A stretch of 64,000 bases of DNA from contig JAUNUN010000007.1 of NCBI GenBank assembly GCA_030538155.1, positions 1-64,000 of the forward strand, written 5' to 3'. Made by a program: the position numbers and the translations under genes. The stretch's first letter is position 1; every line of letters starts with the position of its first letter. Positions 34,982 through 43,839 of this stretch are shown here, piece after piece. The notes under the pieces were generated by a model. That model was not told the DNA's origin, searched no databases, and saw only the letters and a program-made list of their open reading frames with translations. The stretch is from a bacterium (GTDB taxonomy: Bacteria > Desulfobacterota > Desulfobulbia > Desulfobulbales > Desulfobulbaceae).

Positions 34982-35932
34982 TTATTGTGCCTTTTGACCG
35001 CGTTCGGCCAGCATGCGGTCGCGCTCGGCCTTGAGTTCCTCGTATTCCTGCTCGGCCAGCTTTACCTTGTCTTCCTGCTCCTTCTGCAACTGCTCCACCT
35101 TGCGGCGCAGTTTGTCTGCGCGGATGTTCAGGCCGGGCGCGCCGAAGAGGCTGTTGGCAAGATAGGTGAAGGAGAAAAGCATCAGGGCCACATCATCTGT
35201 TTTGATGCGATCTAGGGTTTCCTGATCCACCTCGTAGGTATCCAGAAACGAGCTTTCAAAAATAAAGGAGCGGAAGGTGTCGAGGTCGGTTGAAGCCATG
35301 AAGAACATGCGTTTGGCGGCATCGCTCAAAGAGGCCTGATGGCCAAAGGATTTGCGCCGCATCACCAGGCGCAGCCATTCCTTGTTCATCTCGTCGCGTA
35401 CGTCCACGCCCTGGTCGGCGCGCCATTCGCCGATGGTCCAGTGCTTGGGCTCTTCATGGCCCTTGCAGTGCGGTTCTTTTACCAGGAAGAAGAATTTTTC
35501 CCCGGCGTCTTCCTCTTCATTGCCGCCCTCGTGAAAGTCGGCCATGCCCACCGGATAGTAGCGACAGGCGCTGGGTCGGTCGGTATAGACGGTGCAACCC
35601 TCGGGGGTAACAAAGGGACAGGCTTGTTTTTCGCCCTCAAGCTTGAGTTGCAGGCCCGGCATGTCGGTCTTCTCCAGATAGGCGGGTTCGGTGTAGGTGG
35701 TGATGAACTCGTCGGCGGGCAGATTGAGCCGCTTGCGCAGCATGAGGATATCGTAGGGCGTCAGGACAATCATGATGGCGTGGCAGCATGCGGTGAAGCA
35801 AATGACGCCCGGGTGGTACTGAAACTGGAGCGGCGAATCGGCATCCAGTGTTTGCGGCATGATATTGGAAGGATTGGTGTTCCCTTTGCCGGGAAACACA
35901 CGTTTTTGCTCTGGTTGCTCGGGTTGAGCCAT
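34982..35932 (-). CDS. YkgJ-family cysteine-cluster protein with C-terminal coiled coil
   Basis: A 316-residue protein with the family cysteines: CFTACCHAIMIVLTPYDI, then CPFVTPEGCTVY and RPSACRYYPVG, thought to bind a metal or Fe-S cluster. The normal YkgJ core is much shorter. This one continues with a helical middle part and a charged coiled coil (about 270-316) rich in Glu, Lys and Gln. The family has no settled function. The ATG follows AGGCAGG. It is a single gene. Confidence 0.85.
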   Translation of the reverse strand: MAQPEQPEQKRVFPGKGNTNPSNIMPQTLDADSPLQFQYHPGVICFTACCHAIMIVLTPYDILMLRKRLNLPADEFITTYTEPAYLEKTDMPGLQLKLEGEKQACPFVTPEGCTVYTDRPSACRYYPVGMADFHEGGNEEEDAGEKFFFLVKEPHCKGHEEPKHWTIGEWRADQGVDVRDEMNKEWLRLVMRRKSFGHQASLSDAAKRMFFMASTDLDTFRSFIFESSFLDTYEVDQETLDRIKTDDVALMLFSFTYLANSLFGAPGLNIRADKLRRKVEQLQKEQEDKVKLAEQEYEELKAERDRMLAERGQKAQ

Positions 35933-36156
35933 GGCCTGCCTCGCTATGGTTAATGCACTGTGGATGCAATGGAATGGATAAAAAGAGGGGGCCTCATCTT
36001 ACCATGTGTTTTTTAGCTGTCAAATTCTATCGGGCGTCTTATGGTATACGGGATGCCGGTGAGATGATGGAACCACAGTGTGGCAGTTTCCGGCCTGCGG
36101 GTTCATATATGGCTCACCCGGACTCTTTGATTTACATTTTGCTGGCGGCATTACCT

Positions 36157-36372
36157 ATGAAAGAAAGCATCATGATGACACGGCTCTTCCACAACCCTAT
36201 TGACCTGAGCAAGGTCAGCACCCTCATTTACCATCTGCCCGAAGGCCCGGCGCTCTCGGTTGAGATGGACGGCAGCGATTTTTTCTTTGATCTGGAAATG
36301 GAACTGGGTCATATCTGCGACACTTCGGAAATTGACGGTGTGCTCCACTTTTTTCCGAAAGGAAACGCCTGA
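36157..36372 (+). CDS. Small hypothetical protein
   Basis: 71 residues from ATG 36157 (MKESIMMTRLF), acidic in the second half (VEMDGSDFFFDLEMELGHICD) and without membrane segments. The open frame extends upstream to 35953, but that part looks non-coding. ATG 36172 is another possible start, and no SD is clear. It is followed after 54 bases by the PHP gene on the same strand, so the two may be co-transcribed. No family recognised. Confidence 0.5.
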   Translation: MKESIMMTRLFHNPIDLSKVSTLIYHLPEGPALSVEMDGSDFFFDLEMELGHICDTSEIDGVLHFFPKGNA

Positions 36373-36426
36373 GCCACTGTACCAGGGGCTGACTGTACAG
36401 CCCGCAACTTCAATCCACAGTGCCTG

Positions 36427-37230
36427 ATGATCTCTTCCCTGCAGAACGAATCCCTGGTAGACACCTCCCGCGACGGTCATGTGCACACCTCTCTCTGCGG
36501 TCACGCAAGCGGCACCATGGAGGAGTATGTGCAGGCAGCGGTGGCCAAGGGCCTGCGCACCCTGACTTTTCTTGACCACATGGAGGCGGAGATTCACTAT
36601 CCCCACCGCAGCTGGCTCACTGCAGATGATTTTGCCGTCTACTGGGCAGAGGGTGAACGCCTGCGTAAGAAGTACGAGGGGCAGGTCGAGGTGCGTATGG
36701 GGGTGGAGATGGGCTATAACCCGGATGGGATCGAGACCCTGCGCAAACAGCTGGCGCAGTATCCCTGGGCCGACGTTGGCCTGTCCTGCCATTTTTTTCG
36801 CCATGGCGAGCGACACTACAACCTGCTCAGTAAACGTCGGGAAAGCCTGGAGATGTTCACCACCATCGGTGTGGACACGGTATTGAAGAGATACTTCAGC
36901 ATGCTGATTGACGGCGTGCGGCAACTGAACTGCACCGTACTATGCCATCTCGATGCCGGGCTCAGGCATATGCCCGATATCCGTTTCAACGAGGAACACC
37001 GGCAGCTGATCCACTGCCTGCTTGAGGCTGTGCGTTCCCGCGGCATGGCGCTTGAAATCAATGCCTCTGGCTTCGATTATCGGGGCAATCCCTTCCCTGC
37101 AGATTGGATTATCACCACTGCCATAGGCATGGGTATTCCCCTTTCGCCCGGTTCAGACGCGCACCGGCCCGAGGAGGTCGGCCGTCATTTTGACCGGCTT
37201 CCCTCCTATATCGAGGCCCTGCGTCCTTAG
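36427..37230 (+). CDS. PHP-domain phosphoesterase, histidinol-phosphatase-like
   Basis: A 267-residue trinuclear-metal hydrolase of the HisK/HisJ type. Metal ligands are visible in order: DGHVHTSLCGHA, FLDHME, GVEMGY, LSCHFF, LCHLDAGLRH and SDAHRPEEVG. Histidinol phosphatase (histidine synthesis) is the best-known activity of this subgroup. No his genes are nearby, so the substrate is open. Confidence 0.88.
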   Translation: MISSLQNESLVDTSRDGHVHTSLCGHASGTMEEYVQAAVAKGLRTLTFLDHMEAEIHYPHRSWLTADDFAVYWAEGERLRKKYEGQVEVRMGVEMGYNPDGIETLRKQLAQYPWADVGLSCHFFRHGERHYNLLSKRRESLEMFTTIGVDTVLKRYFSMLIDGVRQLNCTVLCHLDAGLRHMPDIRFNEEHRQLIHCLLEAVRSRGMALEINASGFDYRGNPFPADWIITTAIGMGIPLSPGSDAHRPEEVGRHFDRLPSYIEALRP

Positions 37231-37247
37231 CCTTTTAGCCTTATTTA

Positions 37248-38981
37248 CTAGACTTCTTTTCCTCCGTACCAGCTCACCCCCATGCGGCTGATCACATTGA
37301 GGCCGCCGCACAAGACCAGGGTATCCTTTTTGTCTTTTGCATCCAGAAAGACCTGCACCTCATAGGAGCGGGTACCGGCATTGCACACCAAAATACAGAT
37401 CTTTCCTTCGGGTAGTTCCTGGTATCTGTCCCGCATCTGTTCGTAGGGGATGGACATCCAGCGCTCTGCCCCGAAACGCTGCGCATAGGGTTCGACCTCC
37501 TTGGGGTGGCGCACATCGATGGCGACCCAGTCCTCGCTGTCCATATTGTCCACCCAGCGCAAAAAGTGGTTGAGATGGACCCGGCGCAGGCGGTTATCGC
37601 ACATGTTTTCCGCCACATAGGCGGCGGCGTTGATGGAGTCGATGGCTGCGGCAAAGGGCGGGGCATAGGCCATTTCCAGGGTACAGAAATCTTCGATGGT
37701 GCCGCCTTCGGCAATGAGGGCTGCGGCGGCGTCCACCCGGGCGGAAATGGAGTCGTTCATGCTGCCGAAGGCCTGCAGGCCGAGAACGCGGCGCGATTTG
37801 CGGTCAAAGACGAGCTGCAGAATGACAATGGCCTGGCCGGGAAAGAAGTGGGCCCGGTCAGACGGCGAGGTGAGGGCATAGTCCGCATCAAAGCCTTCAA
37901 ACAGGGCCGCCTCGTAGCTGATGCCGGTTGCGCCGATGCAGCGGTCAAAGGCCTTCATGATAAAGGAGGTACACACCCCCTTGAACACCGCAGGCTGGCC
38001 GGCGATATTGTCGGCGGCAATGCGGCCCTGGCGGTTAGCCAGTGAACCCAAGGGCGCATAGGTCTCCCGCCGGGTAACGAAGCTGGTGGTGGCGATGCAG
38101 TCGCCGGCGGCATAGATGCTGGAATCCGAGGTCTGCAGGCGCTGGTTGACCTTGATCGCGCCCCAGGAGGTAACATCGAGCCCGGCTGCGCGCGCCAGTT
38201 CGCTGCGCGGCCGCACCCCGACCGCCATGATGACCAGATCCGCCTCCAGGGTACGCATATTGGTCTGTACTCCGGCCACGCTGCCCGAGCCGTTGTCGAT
38301 CATGGAAAGTGCGGATTCGCCGGTAAAGACCCGGACTTCCTTTTCCTCCAGGTGCTGCTTGAGCATGGCGGCAAAGTGTGAATCCACCGCGCCGGGCAGT
38401 AACCTGGGCTCCAGTTCCACCAGTGAGGTTTCGATGCCCCAAAGGTCGGTCAGGGCCTCGGCCATTTCAATGCCAATGGCTCCACCGCCGATCACCACTG
38501 CCTTGCTCACCTTGCCCGCAGCTATACGCTTGCGGATTTCAATGGCCTTGTGCAGATCCGAGATGGTGAAGACGCCGTCAAGTTTTGCTCCGGGAATGGG
38601 CAGTTCAAAGGGCTGCGCGCCCGTAGCCAGCAGAAGGGTATCGTAGCTTAAATCCTCTTCCTGGCCGGTGTCGAGATACTGCACCCGCACCACCTTCTGG
38701 TTGCGGTCAATGGAAAGCGCCCTTGTGCGGGTGCGCACTTCCACGCCCTTGGCCTGTTCAAAAAAGGATTTGTCGCGCACCATGTGGAAGCTGGTGGAGC
38801 GTAGTTCGCTCTCATCGGAAACATCACCGCTGACATAGTAGGGGATGCCGCAACCGCCGTAGGAGATCAGGCTGTCCTGATCCAGCATGAGGATGTCCCA
38901 GTCCGGTTGCAGCCGTTTCAGGCGACAGGCGGCCTTGGGGCCGGCGGCCACTGCACCGATGATGATCACTTTTCTGCTCAT
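37248..38981 (-). CDS. CoA-disulfide/CoA-persulfide reductase with C-terminal rhodanese domain
   Basis: A 577-residue FAD enzyme of the CoADR-rhodanese (Npsr-like) group, which reduces CoA disulfide, CoA persulfide or polysulfide with NAD(P)H. FAD is bound by IIIGAVAAGPKAA. The single redox cysteine is in SYGGCGIPYYVSG (about residue 44), the NAD(P)H site is VVIGGGAIGIEMAEAL, and the second FAD motif is IYAAGDCI. Residues about 470-577 form the rhodanese domain with active site CNAGTRS. The first glycine motif reads GAVAAG where GGVAGG is more usual. In a sulfate reducer it probably handles polysulfide or CoA-persulfide. It is a single gene, convergent with the PHP gene. Confidence 0.92.
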   Translation of the reverse strand: MSRKVIIIGAVAAGPKAACRLKRLQPDWDILMLDQDSLISYGGCGIPYYVSGDVSDESELRSTSFHMVRDKSFFEQAKGVEVRTRTRALSIDRNQKVVRVQYLDTGQEEDLSYDTLLLATGAQPFELPIPGAKLDGVFTISDLHKAIEIRKRIAAGKVSKAVVIGGGAIGIEMAEALTDLWGIETSLVELEPRLLPGAVDSHFAAMLKQHLEEKEVRVFTGESALSMIDNGSGSVAGVQTNMRTLEADLVIMAVGVRPRSELARAAGLDVTSWGAIKVNQRLQTSDSSIYAAGDCIATTSFVTRRETYAPLGSLANRQGRIAADNIAGQPAVFKGVCTSFIMKAFDRCIGATGISYEAALFEGFDADYALTSPSDRAHFFPGQAIVILQLVFDRKSRRVLGLQAFGSMNDSISARVDAAAALIAEGGTIEDFCTLEMAYAPPFAAAIDSINAAAYVAENMCDNRLRRVHLNHFLRWVDNMDSEDWVAIDVRHPKEVEPYAQRFGAERWMSIPYEQMRDRYQELPEGKICILVCNAGTRSYEVQVFLDAKDKKDTLVLCGGLNVISRMGVSWYGGKEV

Positions 38982-39095
38982 AACGCCTCCTTCTTTATGT
39001 CCAGGGCAGGTACTGCCTGAAAAGATCGATAGTGTGCTTATACCCCTTTTGCCTGCTTTTTGCCGGAAAATTTACAAATAAAACCGGCATCAAAT

Positions 39096-41663
39096 TCAAC
39101 GGAAAGGCACGGAGAGTTGAAAGGGGTTTGTTTCGTCGTTGTCTTCTTCATCTTCCTGCTTTGCCGCTCCTTTACGGTACTGGCCCTGCAGGGCCAGCAT
39201 GCCGGAGCCCTGGCCTTCATCCCAGAGAAAGCCCTTACCCAGGGCCCAGAGATCCGGACTTTGCAGGCTGAATTCCGGAATATCCCAAGAGGAAAGGTTG
39301 CTGCTCTCTGCCGCCTCAAAGCGGGCGTAGAGATTGAGCGCCCGTTTGTGGAAGAGGAGGCGGCCATCGCGCTCAAAACCTGCCCAGTCAAGCTGGGCGG
39401 CAAGTTCCGCCTCGGGCAAAGGCTTGCCGGGATAGGCGGTGCTGAAGGCGACCTGCGCTGGCCCCTGCAGCCTGAGCCCGGCAGGCATGCGGCTGGTGGC
39501 ACGCAAAAACGTATCCAGTATGGCCCCATCAAGGGCACCATGGGCGTGGAGACTGTATTGGGGCCGGTCCTGCCGCCACCCGGCAAGCGTAAACCCGCCT
39601 CTAAGTTGCAGCCCGTCGGAGAGGAGGATTAGGGGCTGCAGACGCAGACTTTGCCTGGTCGGATCAAAGATGGAATCGTCTGAATCGTCTGCCTGTCGGC
39701 TGGCCAGGCTATCCGCATTGGTGGCCATCTGCATGGGCATGAGCCCGCTCTTGCGCGGAAAGGGCAGCTTCTCTGCCGCCTCACCTAGCGCAAGTACGCT
39801 GCGGGAGGCCTGGAAGGAGTAGACTGCGTTTCTGGCTGCGGCCCTGATATCCGGCCGGTTGAAAACGGCCTGCACACTCTTGAGCTGGTGTTTTGAGCCC
39901 TGCAACTGGGCTGCCAAATCGAGTTGCATGGAACCGGCCAGCCTGAGCGAGGCCAGGGATGGGAAGAAATGGTGTACCAGGGGCTGCAGGCGGGCCGACA
40001 GCATGGAGCCTGTAACGTGGTATCGGCCGGTGCGACTCTCAGCCTGACCACTGAGATCCTGCAGTTCCACATCAAAGGAGCCGGGCCACCAGGAACCCTT
40101 TGCCGTGCCCGAGATATGGCCGCTCTCTGTCTGGCTGCTCTTTATCTGCAGACTGAATTTATGCGCAGGCAAGAGCTCTAGCGGCCCGTTTTTTAGGGAA
40201 AAATCTGTGATTGTGAAGTTCAGTTCCTCAGGCCAAGGTGCCGGGCCGGTATGGTCGCGTGTCTGTCCGCGTGTGGCCTGCAGCACCATCTTGCCCTGGG
40301 CCTCAAACGGCAACTGAATGATCCTGACCAGTTCTCGATTGAGCGCGCCAATATCGCCGTCGGCACTAAGGGTGAGAACATCACCCGCATCGGATCGGCC
40401 CGCCTTGAGGGAAAAAGAGGCGGCCTGGGTCTGCGCCTCGTGCAGTGTCAGGCCATTCTCCTGCCAGACGCCTTGTGCAGACCAGGCAAGCGGCTTCTGC
40501 CAGATAATACGCGTATCCGCCTGCTGTGCCGCAATATCTGAGACGCTGCAGCTCAGTTGCAGGGGCAGGCGAGAGGCCGGCCCAGCCGCCTGCATGGTGC
40601 AGTCCACAGAGCCGCTCTGCAGGCGCGCATCGGAGCGCAGGGCCAATTTCTGCCGCAGTCCTTCACTGAGAAGGGGCAGGGAAAGGGAGAAGGTGGCGTG
40701 CAGATCAGTTTTTTCTTCCTGCCGGGTACCGGCTAGATCAAAATTCGCAAGATCCGAGTCAAGTTGGATCTGTTGCACCTGCCAGTGCCCCTTGGCCTGT
40801 CTCTTCACATCAAAGAGCAGGCTTGCCTGCTCGATTTTGAGCCGGGTTTCCTTGGCGCTCAGGGGTGGCAGCAGCGGTTCATGCAGGGAAAGCGCGCCCT
40901 GCGCCTGCAGCGAGCCATCCACATTGCGCAGCAGTTTGCAACTCCCGCCGGCCTTGCCCTCCATGGCCGGAAAGAGCCAGGGCGCCCAAGGCAGGGGCGG
41001 CAGGGTCGCGATCGGGCTTGAGTCGAGGACAATGGTACTGGTGCTCAACAGTTTGGCAGAACTGTTGCTCTCCGGAGGGGCGTTCATAAAGCCCTCGGCG
41101 CGCAGGTTTGTCTCTGTACAGGTACCGGCGCGGCCCAGCAGGGTGTAGCGCAGGGAGCCGTTTGCCAGGGCAGCATTCAGGGCTGCGTCTGTAAAAAGGG
41201 GATACGAAACTGTGCCATCCTTCAGCAGCATCTGTGCTCGCTGCGCCTTAAGTTGAAAGGAGGCCTTGTTCCACCAGAATGGGAGACGGGATGCCTTGGT
41301 CTCTTCCTGCAACGTTGCAGGTGCGGCAGGGGCAAGCTCTAGGCTGAGGAGTGGTTCTTTCAGATTGATATCGCCGAGATATCCCGGAGCCAGCAGGAGC
41401 AGAGCAAGCCCCTTGCTGCTGCGCAGTTCTTCGGTTTTGAGCTGGAAGGGCTGCTCAGAGCTGCGGTAGCGCACAGCCTTGCAGCGCAGCCCGGAAAACC
41501 AGCCAAAGGAGCAGGAATCAGCCGCAAGAGAGCCGGAGAGCTGTGTCCCCAGCCGGCTCAGCACATGACCCCGCACCGCCGGTACGGCCATGAGCCAGGG
41601 CAGGGGCAAGGCGGCAAGGAAGAGGGCAAGAACAAGGCTGACGAGAACAAGGCGTTTATTCAT
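39096..41663 (-). CDS. Large AsmA-like periplasmic protein
   Basis: An 855-residue protein with an N-terminal membrane anchor (LVLVSLVLALFLAALPLPWLM). The long body is predominantly beta, with repeating 'LxLxGxAxG' and 'LQLDSDLANFDLAG'-like strands, as in AsmA/TamB-group proteins that help lipid or protein transfer to the outer membrane. The C-terminus is acidic (EDEEDNDETN). I do not recognise a specific subfamily. It is a single gene between the reductase and nadK, all leftward. Confidence 0.65.
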   Translation of the reverse strand: MNKRLVLVSLVLALFLAALPLPWLMAVPAVRGHVLSRLGTQLSGSLAADSCSFGWFSGLRCKAVRYRSSEQPFQLKTEELRSSKGLALLLLAPGYLGDINLKEPLLSLELAPAAPATLQEETKASRLPFWWNKASFQLKAQRAQMLLKDGTVSYPLFTDAALNAALANGSLRYTLLGRAGTCTETNLRAEGFMNAPPESNSSAKLLSTSTIVLDSSPIATLPPLPWAPWLFPAMEGKAGGSCKLLRNVDGSLQAQGALSLHEPLLPPLSAKETRLKIEQASLLFDVKRQAKGHWQVQQIQLDSDLANFDLAGTRQEEKTDLHATFSLSLPLLSEGLRQKLALRSDARLQSGSVDCTMQAAGPASRLPLQLSCSVSDIAAQQADTRIIWQKPLAWSAQGVWQENGLTLHEAQTQAASFSLKAGRSDAGDVLTLSADGDIGALNRELVRIIQLPFEAQGKMVLQATRGQTRDHTGPAPWPEELNFTITDFSLKNGPLELLPAHKFSLQIKSSQTESGHISGTAKGSWWPGSFDVELQDLSGQAESRTGRYHVTGSMLSARLQPLVHHFFPSLASLRLAGSMQLDLAAQLQGSKHQLKSVQAVFNRPDIRAAARNAVYSFQASRSVLALGEAAEKLPFPRKSGLMPMQMATNADSLASRQADDSDDSIFDPTRQSLRLQPLILLSDGLQLRGGFTLAGWRQDRPQYSLHAHGALDGAILDTFLRATSRMPAGLRLQGPAQVAFSTAYPGKPLPEAELAAQLDWAGFERDGRLLFHKRALNLYARFEAAESSNLSSWDIPEFSLQSPDLWALGKGFLWDEGQGSGMLALQGQYRKGAAKQEDEEDNDETNPFQLSVPFR

Positions 41664-41772
41664 GGCAGGAAATTGTGCCGGTCAGCACACGGAAGAACAC
41701 CAGCATGGTCAGTAGATGAACGGAAAAATCAACCTGAGCTGTTGTTCGGCGGGCAGAGCTACGGGTGGCTTG

Positions 41773-42636
41773 TCAACAGTGCTTGCACACCTTTTCCGGC
41801 AGGGGCACATCAATGGAATCACCGCCCCAATTGAGTTTGGTGCGCAGGATATTGAAATAGCTCTTCCAGGGCGAACTCACCACCAGAAGGGGCCGCTCCG
41901 CCTTGCGCACCAGCAGGTAGTCGTTTTCGGTGATGCGCCAGCGCAACTCGCCGTCCACAATCACCTTCACCTCTCCGACCGGGGCCAGCAGATGCGCGGT
42001 GATGCGGGTGTCGCTCGCCAGGAGCACGGGCCGGGATTCCAGCATGAAGGGGCAGATGGGCGTGAGCACCATGCTGTCGAGTTCGCCGTGCACCAGGGGG
42101 CCGCCGGCCGAGAGGTTGTAGGCGGTGGAACCGGTCGGGGTGGCAATGATGAGTCCGTCGGCCCGGTAGGTGGTGATGTATTCCTGATTGGCCCAGCAGC
42201 GCAAACGGATCATGGCAGCGGTACTGTCCTTGACAATGACCACTTCGTTGAGCGCCCGCACCGGTTCGCTCATGGCTCCGGTACTGCCGTTGATGATATT
42301 GGCCCTGAGCATGATGCGCTTTTCAATACGGGATTCACCCGCCAGCACCATGGTGAGCGTCTTGTAGAGTTCATCCACCGCGATTTCTGAGAGGAAACCC
42401 AGGTTGCCCATATTGACGCCCAAAACCGGCAGACCATCCTGACTGGCGGCATCGGCCGCATGCAGCAGGGTGCCGTCACCGCCGAGCACCACGATCAGAT
42501 CCATGGCAGGATCAATACGGTTCAGGCCGGTGGTGGCTATGCCCTGGCGGTTGAGCCACTGGGCCAGTTCAAAGCCTTTTTTTTCGGCTTCCGGGCTTTC
42601 CGGCCGGATAACGATACCCACAAAACGAATATTCAT
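41773..42636 (-). CDS. nadK: NAD kinase
   Basis: Phosphorylates NAD to NADP. The 287-residue protein has the conserved GGDGT motif (VVLGGDGTLLHAA near residue 50), GVNMGNLGFLSE, TPTGSTAYNLSAGGP and a substrate loop LTPICPF. Its ATG overlaps the proC stop by ATGA. Pairing with proC, an NAD(P)H-dependent enzyme, supports a shared operon. Confidence 0.96.
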   Translation of the reverse strand: MNIRFVGIVIRPESPEAEKKGFELAQWLNRQGIATTGLNRIDPAMDLIVVLGGDGTLLHAADAASQDGLPVLGVNMGNLGFLSEIAVDELYKTLTMVLAGESRIEKRIMLRANIINGSTGAMSEPVRALNEVVIVKDSTAAMIRLRCWANQEYITTYRADGLIIATPTGSTAYNLSAGGPLVHGELDSMVLTPICPFMLESRPVLLASDTRITAHLLAPVGEVKVIVDGELRWRITENDYLLVRKAERPLLVVSSPWKSYFNILRTKLNWGGDSIDVPLPEKVCKHC

Positions 42637-43445
42637 CCGCCCAACTCCGCTGAACGCCGGCCGGCCTTGCGCACCGCCTCCATGACCAGCCCCCGAAATG
42701 CGCCCTGTTCCAGGGCCTGAATGCCGGCAATGGTGGTGCCGCCCGGCGAGGTGACCCTGCCCTTGAGCACGGCTGCATGTTCGCCGCTCTTAAGGGCAAG
42801 CTTGGCGCTGCCATAGAGGGTGTGCAGGGCGAGTTTCTCCGCATGCGGTCGGGGAAGACCGGCCAGCACCCCGCCGTCGATCAGGGCTTCGAGAAAGGTA
42901 AAGACATAGCCTGGACCGCTGCCGCTGAGTCCTGTGACCGCATCGATCTGCTCTTCGGGCAGTTCCAGGCTCGCCCCCACGGCGTCGAAGATTGCCCGGG
43001 CCAGATCACAGTCGTCCCTGGTGGCCGAAGCACCAGGACTAAAGGCTGTGGCCCCGGCCAGAACCAGGGCGGGCGTGTTGGGCATGGCCCGGATCAGGCG
43101 CGCCTTTGCACCTGCGTACTTGCTCAAATCTGCCAGAGAAATACCCGCCATGATGGAGATGAGCAGATGCCCTTCGCCCAGGTGCGGGGCATAGGCGCTC
43201 AGCACCTGGCGCGCCACCTGCGGTTTGACTGCAGCCAGCAGCACCCGGCAATGGGCGCACAGTTCTGCCGGATCTGCCGTAGCCTGGATGCCGTGATTCT
43301 GCTGCAGGCTGTGCAGACGCTCGGGGTTGGGCTCGATTACATGGATATGTTCCGGCGCAAGCAGTTTTGCAGCCACAATGCCGCGAATCAGCGCCTCTGC
43401 CATCTGGCCGCCGCCGATACAGGCAAGCGAGGTAAGGGTACTCAT
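42633..43445 (-). CDS. proC: Pyrroline-5-carboxylate reductase
   Basis: Last step of proline synthesis: reduces pyrroline-5-carboxylate with NAD(P)H. It has 270 residues, the family length. The Rossmann motif is CIGGGQMAEALIRGI, ISIMAGISL and RAMPNTPALV lie in the middle, and the C-terminal signature is AVTGLSGSGPGYVF with VTSPGGTTIAGI. It lies between a small zinc ribbon gene and nadK in a leftward operon and overlaps nadK by four bases. Confidence 0.96.
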   Translation of the reverse strand: MSTLTSLACIGGGQMAEALIRGIVAAKLLAPEHIHVIEPNPERLHSLQQNHGIQATADPAELCAHCRVLLAAVKPQVARQVLSAYAPHLGEGHLLISIMAGISLADLSKYAGAKARLIRAMPNTPALVLAGATAFSPGASATRDDCDLARAIFDAVGASLELPEEQIDAVTGLSGSGPGYVFTFLEALIDGGVLAGLPRPHAEKLALHTLYGSAKLALKSGEHAAVLKGRVTSPGGTTIAGIQALEQGAFRGLVMEAVRKAGRRSAELGG

Positions 43446-43491
43446 ATAGTTTTATGGAAATACGGGAGCTTGGGGAAATAGAATTACTGCG

Positions 43492-43671
43492 CTATACGGA
43501 CGGAGGCGCGGGTGCAGTCTCGGCTTGAACACGTGTGGCCGCAGTTAGATCGGGTTTACGCACAATGATACAATGCCCGCATTTCTGGCAGGTGAAACGT
43601 GCCCTGGTCCCCTTTATTTGGCTTTCATCCACGTTGTATTTTTTGGCGCATTCTTCGCAAATTACAAGCAT
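43492..43671 (-). CDS. 59-residue zinc-ribbon protein (MJ0042-type)
   Basis: A short gene: ATG at 43669-43671, stop TAG at 43492-43494. The peptide begins MLVICEECAKKYNVDESQ and has two zinc knuckles, CEEC and CQKCGHC, followed by a Pro/Ala-rich tail. This matches the MJ0042 zinc-ribbon domain common at the N-termini of Desulfobacterota proteins, here nearly free-standing. GAGG lies nine bases upstream of the ATG. Its stop is 46 bases before proC, so it is probably first in that operon. Role unknown. Confidence 0.8.
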   Translation of the reverse strand: MLVICEECAKKYNVDESQIKGTRARFTCQKCGHCIIVRKPDLTAATRVQAETAPAPPSV

Positions 43672-43839
43672 TGTTCAAACCTCAACAGATCTTTCTTGGT
43701 TTTGTTCCAGCCGGCTCGGTCTTTGTGCTGCCGGGGTATAGGGGTAGGAAGGTGCATTGATATCCCAGTATCCGGCCAGCAGAGCATATATATTCCTCAG
43801 CAGTTGTATAGGATATGGCGGGTGGAAGCAATTGAAATA

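Noticed and set aside
36287-36305. A stretch resembling one end of the hairpin repeat (CTTTGATCTGGAAATGGAA)
   Set aside because: It lies inside the small hypothetical gene and encodes FDLEME; there is no second arm, so it is probably a chance match.
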